From: Trichococcus palustris
GTDB taxonomy: Bacteria; Bacillota; Bacilli; Lactobacillales; Aerococcaceae
Length of the DNA: 64,000 nt
NCBI RefSeq assembly: GCF_900114465.1
Contig: NZ_FOTD01000012.1
Span: 29,170-93,169 of the forward strand
Direction: 5' to 3'
Positions 19,180-28,591 of the stretch are shown here, one piece after another. A program made the position numbers and the translations under genes. The notes below the pieces were generated by a model. It ran no database searches. It was not told where the DNA came from and was given only the letters and a program-made list of their open reading frames with translations. Positions within the stretch are counted from its first letter, which is position 1. Each line of letters starts with the position of its first letter.

Positions 19180-20466
19180 TTATAGATCAGCTACGTTTTG
19201 GTCTGATTCGTTCATCAGACCGGCTTTGTCGAACAGGTAGAATAATAAGCTCAACACGATGCCGACGACACTCGCAAGGACCATCCCTTTTAATTCGATG
19301 CCGGCAAAGTTTACGGCAATGCCGCTTAGACCCGTAACAAAAACGATGGAAGTCAAAATCAAATTCTTGGATTTGCTGTAATCCACGTTTGATTCGACCA
19401 ACAGACGCAAACCACTGGTACCGATCATGCCGTAGAGCAGGAACGTAACCCCGCCGATGACATCACCGGGGATCGTGGAGATCAAAGCAGCCAAGGGCCC
19501 GAAGAAGGACATGAACATGGAGAAGATGGCGGCACCGGCGATAACGCGAACGCTGTATACGCGGGTGATGGCCATAACGCCGATGTTTTCGCCATAAGTC
19601 GTTGTCGGAACCCCGCCGATCAAACCGGACAAAGCGGATGCGAAGTAATCCGCAAACAACGAACGGTGCAAGCCGGGATCTTTCAGCAAGTCACGGCCGA
19701 TGACGTTGGAAGTGACGACTTGGTGACCGATATGTTCAGAAGTCAGAACCAAAAGAACCGGTAACATGGTCAAAATAGCATTCATATCAAATTTTGCCAA
19801 TTGGAAATGAGGCATCGTAAACAGGGCTGTCTGCATCACGGGAGTGAAATCAACCATGCCGAATGCGATTGCCGATAGGTAACCAACGACGATTGCAATC
19901 AAAATAGGGATTGTCGATAAAAAGCCTTTAAATAAGACCGAACCTAAAACCGCTGTGCCCAAAGTGATGAAAAAGACAGCGAAATCCTGCGCTGTGGCAG
20001 TATCGGTCATCAAGTTAGCGCCGATGGAACCACCTTTGACGGTAAGGCTCGCCAGCTCCAACCCGATCAAGGCAACCACGGCACCCATCGCTGCCGGCGG
20101 AAGCACAACATCAATCCATTTCGTGCCGACGCGTTTAACGACAAGGGCTAAAATACAACCGATGATGCCAAGGACAACGAAACCGCCTTGCGCATAGGCA
20201 AAGCCTTGGTGGGCGATGATGATACTGGTGGGGCCTATGAAAGCGAAACTCGAACCAAGATAGGCAGGGGATTTCCCTTTCGTGATAAAAATGAATAATA
20301 GCGTCGCGACCCCGTTCATCAATAGAACAATGCTCGGATCAATTCCGAAAATGATGGGTACGAGAACAGAAGCGCCGAACATAGCGAAAGTATGTTGCAA
20401 ACTTAGTGGAATCAATAGGTTTGCAGGTACTTTTTCGTCAACCTGAATAATTTTTTTTGAAGACAT
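19180..20466 (-). CDS. uraA: Uracil permease (UraA/PyrP, NCS2 family)
   Basis: This is a 428-residue polytopic nucleobase transporter with the NCS2 features LQHTFAMFGASVLVPI near the N-terminus and GVPTTTYGENIGVMAIT in the substrate region. The glutamates of ALIGLE and SEHIGH are positioned as in UraA. It imports uracil with protons. ATG 20466 is chosen over an in-frame TTG at 20472 because AGGAGG is then 9 bp upstream. A PyrR-dependent attenuator in the leader (20488-20595) ties its expression to pyrimidine supply, which supports uracil over xanthine as substrate. Confidence 0.93.
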   Translation of the reverse strand: MSSKKIIQVDEKVPANLLIPLSLQHTFAMFGASVLVPIIFGIDPSIVLLMNGVATLLFIFITKGKSPAYLGSSFAFIGPTSIIIAHQGFAYAQGGFVVLGIIGCILALVVKRVGTKWIDVVLPPAAMGAVVALIGLELASLTVKGGSIGANLMTDTATAQDFAVFFITLGTAVLGSVLFKGFLSTIPILIAIVVGYLSAIAFGMVDFTPVMQTALFTMPHFQLAKFDMNAILTMLPVLLVLTSEHIGHQVVTSNVIGRDLLKDPGLHRSLFADYFASALSGLIGGVPTTTYGENIGVMAITRVYSVRVIAGAAIFSMFMSFFGPLAALISTIPGDVIGGVTFLLYGMIGTSGLRLLVESNVDYSKSKNLILTSIVFVTGLSGIAVNFAGIELKGMVLASVVGIVLSLLFYLFDKAGLMNESDQNVADL

Positions 20467-20487
20467 CTCCAAATTCCTCCTATGGGC

Positions 20488-20595
20488 ACAAAAAAAAGCC
20501 CTTGAATTTTAATATTCGCAAAAGGACCTAAGGTATCAAATATTCGATTTGTTACCCTTTTTAATCTCTCGGGATTATTTTAAAGGACTCTGCAT
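20488..20595 (-). promoter_or_regulatory. PyrR-responsive attenuator of the uracil permease
   Basis: Read on the reverse strand, 20555-20576 gives AATCCCGAGAGATTAAAAAG, which fits the PyrR-binding loop consensus (A-R-UCC-N-GNGAGGYU-like). It is followed by an intrinsic terminator (20490-20527) with stem GTCCTTTTG/CAAGGGC, inner GAAT/ATTC pairing and eight T residues. In known pyr leaders UMP-bound PyrR stabilises the anti-antiterminator so that transcription ends early. Confidence 0.7.
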
Positions 20596-20600
20596 TGCTT

Positions 20601-20629
20601 ATTTTAGCAATAATCGGGACGGAATACAA
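20601..20629 (-). promoter_or_regulatory. Probable promoter of the uracil permease leader
   Basis: On the reverse strand TTGTAT (20629-20624) and TAAAAT (20606-20601) are separated by 17 bp, just upstream of the attenuator. The remaining gap to 20925 has only short imperfect dyads and no gene. Confidence 0.5.
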
Positions 20630-20925
20630 CAATAATGAGTACTTAAATCACCAAATTTTCAATGCTCCAGAACAAGAAATAAATGAAAAGGCTTCACCTT
20701 TTGGAACAGGCTAAATAAATGCAAAGTTCGATAGGCGTCATTCTTTACAATCCTGGGAACCGGTTGTACGATTAAGGCAAGAAATAAGAAGCGCAAGGGT
20801 TGGCATCTGTGGAGGCTTCTTCTTGTCCGGATGAATAAGGCTGAACGGTGTTAGGGTCAGTTCCCGGCTTTTGAAACGAATCCTGTAATTTTTAAAGGCA
20901 AGATAGATAATGAGGAGGAATTATT

Positions 20926-21807
20926 ATGCAAAAGATTGTTCCGCACCTTTGGTACGACAAAGAGGCTGTGGAGGCCGCGACTTTCTATACCTCGCTTTTC
21001 CCCGAATCGGAAATAGTAAAGACTACGAAAATCTATGACACACCTTCAGGGACCGCCGAGACGGTGACCATGAAACTGGCGGGCCAGGACTTCATGGCGA
21101 TTTCAGCCGGGCCTTTCTTCACATTCACGCCGGCCATCTCGCTGCGGGTGGATTGCAATTCCGAAGAGGAAGTCAGCTTTTTATGGGGAAAACTCTCGGA
21201 AGGCGGCAGTGTTTTGATGCCCCTTGATGCCTACCCTTTCAGCGCCAAATACGGCTGGACAACAGACAAGTACGGCCTGTCCTGGCAAATCATGTACGTC
21301 GCCGACAGGGAGATTACGCAAAAAATCACGCCGACGCTGATGTTCACCGGCAAAAACGCAGGGAAAGCGGAAGAGGCCATTTATTTCTATATATCGGTCT
21401 TCAACGATGCGGAAGTCGAGGGCATGGACTACTATGGCGTAAAAGAAGAGCTCGATGCTCCGGGGACAGTCCGTCATGCTGCGTTCCAGCTTGAGGGACA
21501 AACATTTGCGGCGATGGATAGCGCCTATAAGCATGAATTTACATTCAATGAAGCCATTTCTTTCATCGTGAATTGCGAAACGCAGGACGAAATTGATTAT
21601 TTCTGGGAAAACCTGTCCTTTGTCCCCGAAGCCGAGCAATGCGGGTGGCTCAAAGATAAGTACGGGGTCTCCTGGCAGATCGTTCCGGACATCATGGCGG
21701 ACATGCTTCAAACGGAAGATGCCGGGAAGCTGAAACGCGTCACGGAAACTTTCCTGAAGATGAAGAAGTTCGATATCGCTGCCCTGAAAAAAGCCTATGC
21801 AGGATAG
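20926..21807 (+). CDS. Two-domain VOC (PhnB-like/glyoxalase fold) protein
   Basis: This 293-residue protein contains two consecutive PhnB-like VOC domains (about 1-125 and 130-275). Both have the start pattern P-x-L-W/M-F...A-E-E/A-A-x-F-Y and the ending KYG(L/V)SWQI. The first reads PHLWYDKEAVEAATFYTSLFP and the second TPTLMFTGKNAGKAEEA. The family is often annotated as a 3-demethylubiquinone methyltransferase by error; no enzymatic activity is established. The internal duplication is clear. TGAGGAGG lies 9 bp before the ATG. It appears monocistronic, with a terminator at 21863. Confidence 0.88.
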   Translation: MQKIVPHLWYDKEAVEAATFYTSLFPESEIVKTTKIYDTPSGTAETVTMKLAGQDFMAISAGPFFTFTPAISLRVDCNSEEEVSFLWGKLSEGGSVLMPLDAYPFSAKYGWTTDKYGLSWQIMYVADREITQKITPTLMFTGKNAGKAEEAIYFYISVFNDAEVEGMDYYGVKEELDAPGTVRHAAFQLEGQTFAAMDSAYKHEFTFNEAISFIVNCETQDEIDYFWENLSFVPEAEQCGWLKDKYGVSWQIVPDIMADMLQTEDAGKLKRVTETFLKMKKFDIAALKKAYAG

Positions 21808-21862
21808 AATTTTCCCATGGATTTTTACGGTTGCTCCTTGCTTTTCCAAATAATGCGATGCC

Positions 21863-21899
21863 GAAACCCTATCATTTCAATCGGATGGGGTTTCTTTTT
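21863..21899 (+). terminator. Terminator after the VOC gene
   Basis: GAAACCC pairs with GGGTTTC around a short loop, followed by TTTTT. Confidence 0.65.
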
Positions 21900-21950
21900 G
21901 GGGTGGAGAGGTCCGCTGTTGCAGCCAAGGCAGAGAAAGGTTGATAGGGG

Positions 21951-23042
21951 ATGGAAAAGAGGGACATCGGCCACGAGCGCTCAGCGAATCAGCTGCTCAG
22001 CGGGAATCACTGTGACAGCGTCGCGGAAACCGTCAGGTGGATGGGGGCCATCCAGGCGCAGGATTATGCGCAGGCTCTCTGGGCAATCGGGGCGCGCATG
22101 CCCGGAACGACAAAAGCTGAAATCGAAAAGGCGATCGCCGAAAAACAAATTGTCCGCACGTGGCCGATGCGGCATACCATCCATTTTGTCGCCAGAGAAG
22201 ACCTCAGGTGGATGCTGGATGTATCCGCAACAAGGATGCTGAAGCAAAAAAAGGGGCGTATGCTTCAACTCGGTTTGGATGAGGGGCAACTGGAAAAAAG
22301 CCTGGAACTATTCCAGCGGGAACTGAGATCGCGTGGGCCGTTGAAACGCTCGGAAATGCGCCGCGTGTTGGAGTCAGCCGGCATTGATACGGCGAATCAA
22401 CGGTTTTATCATATTCTCTGGTACGCGGCACAGAGCGGCTTGATCTTCATTGGGCCGATGCGAGACAGCCAACAAACCTTTCTGCTGGTGGATGATTGGG
22501 CCGAGGATGGCCCCCCGCTCGCGCGCGAGGAAGCCCTCCATCGATTGGCTGTCCGATATGTGACGAGTCACGGTCCGGCGACCATCCCAGATTTTTCCTG
22601 GTGGGCAGGTTTGACGCTGACGGAGGCCAGAACGGGCATCCATTCGGCAAGGCCGGAACTTTTTGCGGAAGAACGGGATGGCCGGGAATTTTGGCGGTGC
22701 GTCCATTCTCCGGATGCGAAACGGAATGCCGCGACGGATTTGCGTTTTTTGCCCAATCTGGATGAATACCTGATCGGCTACAAAGTCCGGAGTGACGTGC
22801 TGCCGCCGGAACGGTACGCCAAAATAGCTTCCGAAGCAAACGGACTGTTCCGACCGGTGCTCCACGACGGACAAGTCATCGGTAACTGGAAACCGGCAGT
22901 CCATAGAGGGGTTGTCGCTTTGACGATTCGGCTGGCCGAACCTTTCAAAGGCGCAGCAAAACGGATGGAGGAAGAAGCCGAGCGCTACAGCCATTTCATC
23001 GGCTTGCCGATGTCATCGGTCAAAATAGAAAACCTTCGTTGA
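21951..23042 (+). CDS. AlkZ/YcaQ-like winged-helix DNA glycosylase family protein
   Basis: This 363-residue HTH_42 protein carries the QxQ catalytic motif of AlkZ-type glycosylases (MGAIQAQDYAQ, Gln35 and Gln37). The family signature WPMRHTIHFV follows, and NLDEYLIGYKVR occurs towards the C-terminus. Characterised relatives (AlkZ, AlkX/YcaQ) unhook interstrand crosslinks or excise bulky alkylated bases. This protein is shorter than E. coli YcaQ and closer to the Gram-positive AlkZ2-type group, for which substrates are poorly known. AAAGG lies about 10 bp before the ATG. It is apparently a single gene. Confidence 0.82.
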   Translation: MEKRDIGHERSANQLLSGNHCDSVAETVRWMGAIQAQDYAQALWAIGARMPGTTKAEIEKAIAEKQIVRTWPMRHTIHFVAREDLRWMLDVSATRMLKQKKGRMLQLGLDEGQLEKSLELFQRELRSRGPLKRSEMRRVLESAGIDTANQRFYHILWYAAQSGLIFIGPMRDSQQTFLLVDDWAEDGPPLAREEALHRLAVRYVTSHGPATIPDFSWWAGLTLTEARTGIHSARPELFAEERDGREFWRCVHSPDAKRNAATDLRFLPNLDEYLIGYKVRSDVLPPERYAKIASEANGLFRPVLHDGQVIGNWKPAVHRGVVALTIRLAEPFKGAAKRMEEEAERYSHFIGLPMSSVKIENLR

Positions 23043-23343
23043 ATGAAAAAGGTGATGAGTCTGAACTAAATTAGCCGCTCCCGCAAAGAAAGGCTTGAAT
23101 GAATGTAAATGTTCGATAGAATGGATTACAGAAAAGAAATTTTTTCAGCGCCAGAATAAAGCGATACAAAAAAGGATAATATTATAGTAGAAACAGAAAA
23201 TTCCTTCCCCACCCTGAAATAGCTGGCTGGAGAAGGACGGCGTTACATAAAATAAAAAGGAGGAAATGCCGCACCGAATTGTCTCCCGACAAAAGTGGGA
23301 CAAAATGGACACAGATATTTGTGACGTGGGTGGCAGCAAAAAG

Positions 23344-24258
23344 ATGACTTTAAAACAACTACGCTATATGATGGCAGTCGCTCAGTACAAATCGATCAAT
23401 GAGGCAGCCAAAAAGCTGTTCATTTCGCAGCCGAGCCTTTCCAACGCAATTAAGGAATTGGAGGCGGAAATCGGCCTGGAACTCTTCACTCGGACGGCCA
23501 AAGGGATCACGCTGACCGCTGAAGGAACGGAATTCCTGAAATACGCCCAACAGGTCATCGAACAGGCGGAGCTATTGGAACAACGTTACCTAGATAAAAA
23601 ACCGGCGAAGCAGCTGTGCTCCATCTCCACTCAGCATTACGCCTTCGCAGTCACCGCTTTCGTCAATATGATCAAACGCAGCGCTGCCGATGAATACAAA
23701 TTCACCTTGCGGGAAACCCGCACGCATGAAATCATCCAGGACGTCAAGAATCTGCAGAGTGAAATCGGCATCCTCTATCTCGATTCCTTTAACCGCAAAG
23801 CGCTCCAAAAAATCCTTCTGGAAAACCATATTGAATTCCATCCGCTCTTTGAAGCCTCGCCGCACGTTTTTGTGAGCGTCAAACATCCTTTGGCAGGCAA
23901 TGAAACGGTGACATTGAAGGAGCTGGAGGACTACCCTTATCTTTCCTTTGAGCAGGGCGAATATAATTCGTTTTATTTCTCGGAAGAGATCCTCAGCACC
24001 GTATTCCACAGAAAGAGCATCCTAGTCAGTGACCGTGCGACTTTGTTCAACCTCGTGATCGGTCTGAACGGCTATACCATCTCCACCGGTGTCCTCAATG
24101 CGGATCTGAACGGCACGGACATCGTTTCCGTTCCATTGGCTGTGGATGAGCGCATGGTGATCGGCTGGATCGCCAATAAGAAAGCCCGACTCAGCGTCCA
24201 AGGGGAAGCCTACATCGAAGAGCTGCAGGCGGTCATCCGTTCCTATAAGCTGCAATAG
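23344..24258 (+). CDS. LysR-family regulator beside the methionine genes (CmbR/FhuR-like)
   Basis: The protein begins MTLKQLRYMMAVAQYKSINEAAKKLFISQPSLS, the usual LysR winged helix-turn-helix (residues 1-60), and continues with a type-2 periplasmic-binding-like effector domain to residue 304. ATG 23344 is chosen because it matches family starts. The frame opens at 23266, where AAGGAGGAA sits too close to that ATG for a normal site, so a longer form with 26 extra residues cannot be excluded. Sequence flavour is that of CmbR/FhuR regulators, which sense O-acetylserine or homocysteine and control cysteine/methionine genes. Its position directly before metF and metH supports this. The preceding 300 bp (23043-23343) holds no other gene. 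Confidence 0.82.
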   Translation: MTLKQLRYMMAVAQYKSINEAAKKLFISQPSLSNAIKELEAEIGLELFTRTAKGITLTAEGTEFLKYAQQVIEQAELLEQRYLDKKPAKQLCSISTQHYAFAVTAFVNMIKRSAADEYKFTLRETRTHEIIQDVKNLQSEIGILYLDSFNRKALQKILLENHIEFHPLFEASPHVFVSVKHPLAGNETVTLKELEDYPYLSFEQGEYNSFYFSEEILSTVFHRKSILVSDRATLFNLVIGLNGYTISTGVLNADLNGTDIVSVPLAVDERMVIGWIANKKARLSVQGEAYIEELQAVIRSYKLQ

Positions 24259-24437
24259 AATATGCGACCATAGTTGCGATATAGCCAATACCTATAACTG
24301 AATATAATATTTTAGTGTTACCCTATATATTTTTTCCGTGGCATACTGATACAAATGAAATCATTCACATAAAAGAGCTACTGGAAAGTGCCGACAAAGG
24401 ATGACACAGGAAAAAGAAATCAAGGGGTGCATTATAT

Positions 24438-25331
24438 ATGAAAATTAGGGATATGCTTGCAAAGGGGAACCCAACGGTGTCCTTCGAAATATTTCCGCCA
24501 AAGAGTACATATCCATTGGAGACCGTATTCGAGACCATGGATAGTCTGAAGGATCTGAATCCCGATTTCATTTCCGTAACCTATGGTGCAGGCGGGTCGA
24601 CCAAGGGGAATACGGTTGACATAGCCTCAAGGATCAAGAAGGATTTCGGCATAGAAGCCATCGCCCATCTAACCTGCTGCACTTCATCAAAGGAAGGGAT
24701 CCAGGAGACGCTTGCGTCCATAAAGGAAAGCGGCCTGGAGAACATCCTCGCCTTAAGGGGAGACATACCGGAAGCCCTTCAGAACGATAAAAACTGGAAT
24801 CCCCAGTATCGCTATGCCTCCGAATTGATTGACGAAATCAAAGCTTTCGGCGATTTCTCCATTGGGGCAGCCTGCTATCCTGAGGGACACGTGGAATCGA
24901 AGAACATGGTGGATGACCTGAAAAACCTGAAGCGCAAGGTCGATCACGGCGCCGATTTCCTGATCACCCAGCTCTTCTACGACAATGAGCTCTTCTACCA
25001 GTTCAGGGAAAAAATGGAACTCGTAGGGGTGGATAAACCTGTCATAGCAGGCATACTGCCGGTTCTGAACATCAAACAGGTGAAACACATCCAGAAGATA
25101 TCCGGCTGTAATCTGCCGCCTAAATTCTTGCGGATCCTGGACAGATACGAACACGATCCCCAATCACTGCAGGAGGCCGGGATCGCCTACGCTGTCGACC
25201 AGATCATCGATCTGCTGTCTTATGGCGTGGATGGCGTCCACATCTATACGATGAACAAACCGGATCCGACAAGACGGATCATGGAGAGCATCTGTTCCGT
25301 GCGGCAGGCTGCATGCAAAGCGGTGAAATAA
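24438..25331 (+). CDS. metF: 5,10-methylenetetrahydrofolate reductase
   Basis: MetF is a flavoprotein that produces 5-methyl-THF for methionine synthesis. The 297-residue protein has the expected landmarks: SFEIFPPK near the N-terminus with the catalytic glutamate, VTYGAGGST, LALRGD, and DFLITQLFYDN. It opens the metF/reactivation-domain/metH operon (1-bp and 18-bp gaps). AAGGGGTG precedes the ATG. The 180-bp AT-rich leader contains TATAAT at 24303-24308 and is the probable target of the upstream LysR regulator. Confidence 0.96.
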   Translation: MKIRDMLAKGNPTVSFEIFPPKSTYPLETVFETMDSLKDLNPDFISVTYGAGGSTKGNTVDIASRIKKDFGIEAIAHLTCCTSSKEGIQETLASIKESGLENILALRGDIPEALQNDKNWNPQYRYASELIDEIKAFGDFSIGAACYPEGHVESKNMVDDLKNLKRKVDHGADFLITQLFYDNELFYQFREKMELVGVDKPVIAGILPVLNIKQVKHIQKISGCNLPPKFLRILDRYEHDPQSLQEAGIAYAVDQIIDLLSYGVDGVHIYTMNKPDPTRRIMESICSVRQAACKAVK

Positions 25332-25332
25332 G

Positions 25333-25998
25333 ATGATGACGGACCTCAAGCAAGTTGCAAAGTACTTGGGCTACGGCAGCCACGTACCCGAAGAAAAAAC
25401 CATGGCTGACATGGTTTCCATCGCGAATGCATTGGAAAAATCAGTGAGGGCCGGTTGGACGTACGGTAACTATATCCTTGAACAGGATGAAACGGGCCCG
25501 GTGATACTGGCGGACACCGCAGTGGAACTCCACGGGAAGAGCATAAAAAGGACGCTCAAGAACTGCAAAGAAGTCTATATCATGGCCTGTACCTTGGGAG
25601 CCAAGGGAGACAGGCTGATCGAGCTTGAAAAGATGATGTCCACCACCCAGGGGATGATAGCAGATGCCTGTGCTTCGGTGCTCGTCGAAGCCTATGCGGA
25701 CCTCTGCCAAAAGGAAATCGAGGCGAAACTGCCCGAAGGCAGCACGCTTACCTTCCGATATGCACCCGGATATGGGGACCTTCCCCTGGCTACGAATAAA
25801 GAGATACTGGAGCTGCTGAAGGCCGAAAAGAGGATAGGGATTCATCTTACGGATTCTATGCTCATGACGCCGAGAAAATCCATTGTTGCCATACTGGGAG
25901 TGCTGGAGAACAAGGAATACAAGGGCAAGAATCATAGATGCGGAAACCAAAGCTGTGACGAGTGCGAATTGAGCGACGGTTGCCCTGCGAGGAACTAA
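25333..25998 (+). CDS. Stand-alone methionine synthase reactivation domain protein
   Basis: This 221-residue protein matches the C-terminal AdoMet-binding activation domain of cobalamin-dependent methionine synthase, present here as a separate polypeptide. It carries the RYAPGYGDLPL motif of that domain and the block LTDSMLMTPRKSI. The C-terminus has a cysteine cluster (HRCGNQSCDECELSDGCP), which may bind a metal or iron-sulfur cluster and is not part of E. coli MetH. It lies immediately between metF and metH and should reductively remethylate Co(II)-cobalamin on MetH, which lacks this domain. The electron donor is not encoded nearby. Confidence 0.88.
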   Translation: MMTDLKQVAKYLGYGSHVPEEKTMADMVSIANALEKSVRAGWTYGNYILEQDETGPVILADTAVELHGKSIKRTLKNCKEVYIMACTLGAKGDRLIELEKMMSTTQGMIADACASVLVEAYADLCQKEIEAKLPEGSTLTFRYAPGYGDLPLATNKEILELLKAEKRIGIHLTDSMLMTPRKSIVAILGVLENKEYKGKNHRCGNQSCDECELSDGCPARN

Positions 25999-26016
25999 GG
26001 AAGGTTAGGGATAAAC

Positions 26017-28398
26017 ATGGATCTATTGAAAAATATTGGAGAGGGCCTAATCCTCTTCGATGGAGCGATGGGGACGATGCTCCAGAACTACGGCATGAAG
26101 CCAGGCCAGAATCCGGAAGCGTTGAACCTGGAGGACCCGGAGCTCATCGCGCGGATACACAAGGAATATGTCGAAGCGGGAGCCCAGCTTTTGACCAGCA
26201 ACACCTTCGGGGCCAATGCGTATAAGCTGTACGAGACAGGCTACTCCGTGAAGGAAGTGGTGGAGGCGGCTGTAACGCTTGCCAAAAAAGCCGCTGCAGG
26301 GACGGAAACGTTAGTGGCTTTGGACATAGGACCGATCGGCAAGATGATGAAACCGATCGGCCTCCTCACATTCGAGGAAGCCTACGACCTATTCCGCGAG
26401 CAGGTGGAGGCAGGTGCCGCTGCGGGCGCGGACGTCATCCTCATCGAGACGATGTCGGATCTGTCGGAGATGCGGGCTGCGGTCCTTGCGGCAAAGGAAC
26501 ATTCCGGGCTGCCGGTGTTTGCGACAATGACCTTTTCCGAGGACGGCAATACATTGACCGGGACAGAACCCGAAATCATGGCCATTTCCCTGGATGCCCT
26601 GGGAGTCGACGTGCTCGGAGTCAACTGCTCGCTGGGGCCAAAGGAACTAGTGCCGATTATTGAGCGGATCTTGAAAGCAACCAACACACCCGTGATGGTG
26701 CAGGCAAATGCCGGCATTCCCGTGACGGAAGGCGGCATTGCGCGCTATTCCGTCACCTCGGAGGATTTTCTTGAAAGCGCGAAGGATTTTGCGGCGATGG
26801 GCGTTTCCGTCATCGGCGGATGCTGCGGCACCACGCCGGCATACATCAAGGATCTGAAGGGTGCTGCAACATACTTCCGGAAGCGGGAACAACAGGAATT
26901 GGGCAGCTATGTCTGCTCCGCACAAAAGAAGGTCCGCCTTGATGGAAAGGTAACCCTGATCGGGGAACGGATCAATCCTTCCGGGAACAAGAAGCTGAAG
27001 GAACAGTTCATGGCAGGGAATCCAATGGCTGCCGTACGGGTTGCCTTCGAACAGGTACAGAATGGAGCGGAAGTCCTAGATGTGAACACATCCCTTCCAG
27101 GAGTGGATGAACCCGGCTATATGAAGGAAATTATCGACGGCATGAGCGGCCTTGTGGAAGCGCCACTGCAGTTCGACTCGACAAATCCGGATGTTTTGGA
27201 GATGGCCCTTCGCCGCTATAGCGGTGTTGCCATCGTGAACTCGGTCAACGGTGAAGAAGAATCCATGACTGCCATCTATCCTATCGTCAAGAAATACGGC
27301 GCCTTTGTGGTGGCGTTATGCTTGGATGAACAAGGAATACCTGACGATGCGGCCGGCAGGGCAAAAGTTGCCGGAAAGCTGATCGGACGAGCGAAGGATT
27401 ACGGCATAGATGAAGGCAGACTTCTGATAGACTGTTTGGTCCTCACCGCATCAGCCCAGCAGAAAGCCGTCATGGAGACGCTGAAAGCCATGAGATGGGT
27501 CAAAGAACATTCTAGGTCCTTGACCACCTTAGGGCTGAGCAACGTGTCCTTCGGGCTGCCGTTCAGGGCGCTGATCAACCGCACCTATTTCGCCATGGCC
27601 CTTACATCGGGCCTGGATACCGTCATCATCAATCCCGGAGCGGCCGGCATAGTGGACACACTGAAGGCCTTCAATGTTTTGGCGGGACATGACGAAGGAG
27701 CAATGGAATACATAGCATACAACAGCGATGCGGCACCAAAGGCGGATGGACCGAAGAAGGCAGTCGGTCCGCGCACATTCAAGGACATCTTGCTTGAAGG
27801 GGATAAGAATGGCATCGCGGAGGCGACAAAGGAACTTCTCATCAATGAGGAGCCGCTGTCGGTCATCGATAACCACATCGTCCCCGCTCTGGATGAAGTG
27901 GGAAAACTCTACGAGAAGAAGGACATATTCCTGCCGCAGCTCATCCGGAGTGCGGAGACTGCGGGTGTGGCTTTTGAGATCCTGAGAGGGAAACTCACCG
28001 AAGGGCATAAGAAGCTGGAACCGAAAGGAACCATCGTCATGGCGACCGTCAAGGGAGACATCCACGACATAGGGAAGAATCTGGCCAAGGTCCTCCTTGA
28101 GAGCTACGGGTATGACGTGATCGATTTGGGCAAGGATGTTCCGATAGAAAAAATCGTCGAAACGGTCAAGGAAAGAAAAGTGAAACTAGTCGGCCTATCC
28201 GCCCTGATGACGACCACTGTCGTTTCCATGGAGGAAACCATCGCGGCGCTGAGGAGAGAGAATCTGCCGGTGAAGGTAATGGTCGGTGGAGCGGTGCTCA
28301 CCGAAAAATATTCCAAGACCATAGGCGCGGACTATTACAGCAAGGATGCCCGAGCGGGCGTTCTGGTGGCAGAAGAAGTATTCCGTCAGGAAAAATAA
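26017..28398 (+). CDS. metH: Cobalamin-dependent methionine synthase lacking the activation domain
   Basis: This 793-residue enzyme transfers the methyl group of methyl-THF to homocysteine. Domain order: homocysteine methyltransferase barrel (about 1-290; zinc cysteines in VNCSLG near 203 and GGCCGT near 269-270), pterin-binding barrel (about 305-565; ERINPSGNKK), B12 helical cap (about 590-670), and Rossmann B12-binding domain with GDIHDIGKN, whose histidine near 683 is the lower cobalt ligand. E. coli MetH (about 1200 residues) has an extra activation domain, supplied here by the preceding gene. It is therefore a split enzyme and not a truncation. A terminator follows at 28415. Confidence 0.96.
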   Translation: MDLLKNIGEGLILFDGAMGTMLQNYGMKPGQNPEALNLEDPELIARIHKEYVEAGAQLLTSNTFGANAYKLYETGYSVKEVVEAAVTLAKKAAAGTETLVALDIGPIGKMMKPIGLLTFEEAYDLFREQVEAGAAAGADVILIETMSDLSEMRAAVLAAKEHSGLPVFATMTFSEDGNTLTGTEPEIMAISLDALGVDVLGVNCSLGPKELVPIIERILKATNTPVMVQANAGIPVTEGGIARYSVTSEDFLESAKDFAAMGVSVIGGCCGTTPAYIKDLKGAATYFRKREQQELGSYVCSAQKKVRLDGKVTLIGERINPSGNKKLKEQFMAGNPMAAVRVAFEQVQNGAEVLDVNTSLPGVDEPGYMKEIIDGMSGLVEAPLQFDSTNPDVLEMALRRYSGVAIVNSVNGEEESMTAIYPIVKKYGAFVVALCLDEQGIPDDAAGRAKVAGKLIGRAKDYGIDEGRLLIDCLVLTASAQQKAVMETLKAMRWVKEHSRSLTTLGLSNVSFGLPFRALINRTYFAMALTSGLDTVIINPGAAGIVDTLKAFNVLAGHDEGAMEYIAYNSDAAPKADGPKKAVGPRTFKDILLEGDKNGIAEATKELLINEEPLSVIDNHIVPALDEVGKLYEKKDIFLPQLIRSAETAGVAFEILRGKLTEGHKKLEPKGTIVMATVKGDIHDIGKNLAKVLLESYGYDVIDLGKDVPIEKIVETVKERKVKLVGLSALMTTTVVSMEETIAALRRENLPVKVMVGGAVLTEKYSKTIGADYYSKDARAGVLVAEEVFRQEK

Positions 28399-28414
28399 GA
28401 TTATACATTTTATG

Positions 28415-28469
28415 AAGACTCACGCCTCCCCAACCCGAAACGGTCGGAAGGCGTGAGTCTTATTGTTTG
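28415..28469 (+). terminator. Terminator of the metF-metH operon
   Basis: AAGACTCACGCC pairs with GGCGTGAGTCTT, with TTGTTT after it. Confidence 0.8.
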
Positions 28470-28591
28470 TATATTTTACAAAGACGGGCAGAAACTGTAA
28501 AATAGAAATGGAAGCGGTTGCTGTTTTGTCGGCGATGTTAGGGAACCGCAAAAGGATGGGACCATCCGATTTTGAAAAGGGGTAGAAAAAA

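Noticed and set aside
23266..23343. Upstream start for the LysR regulator
   Set aside because: AAGGAGGAA is almost adjacent to that ATG and the extra 26 residues do not match LysR N-termini; the possibility is noted in the gene entry.
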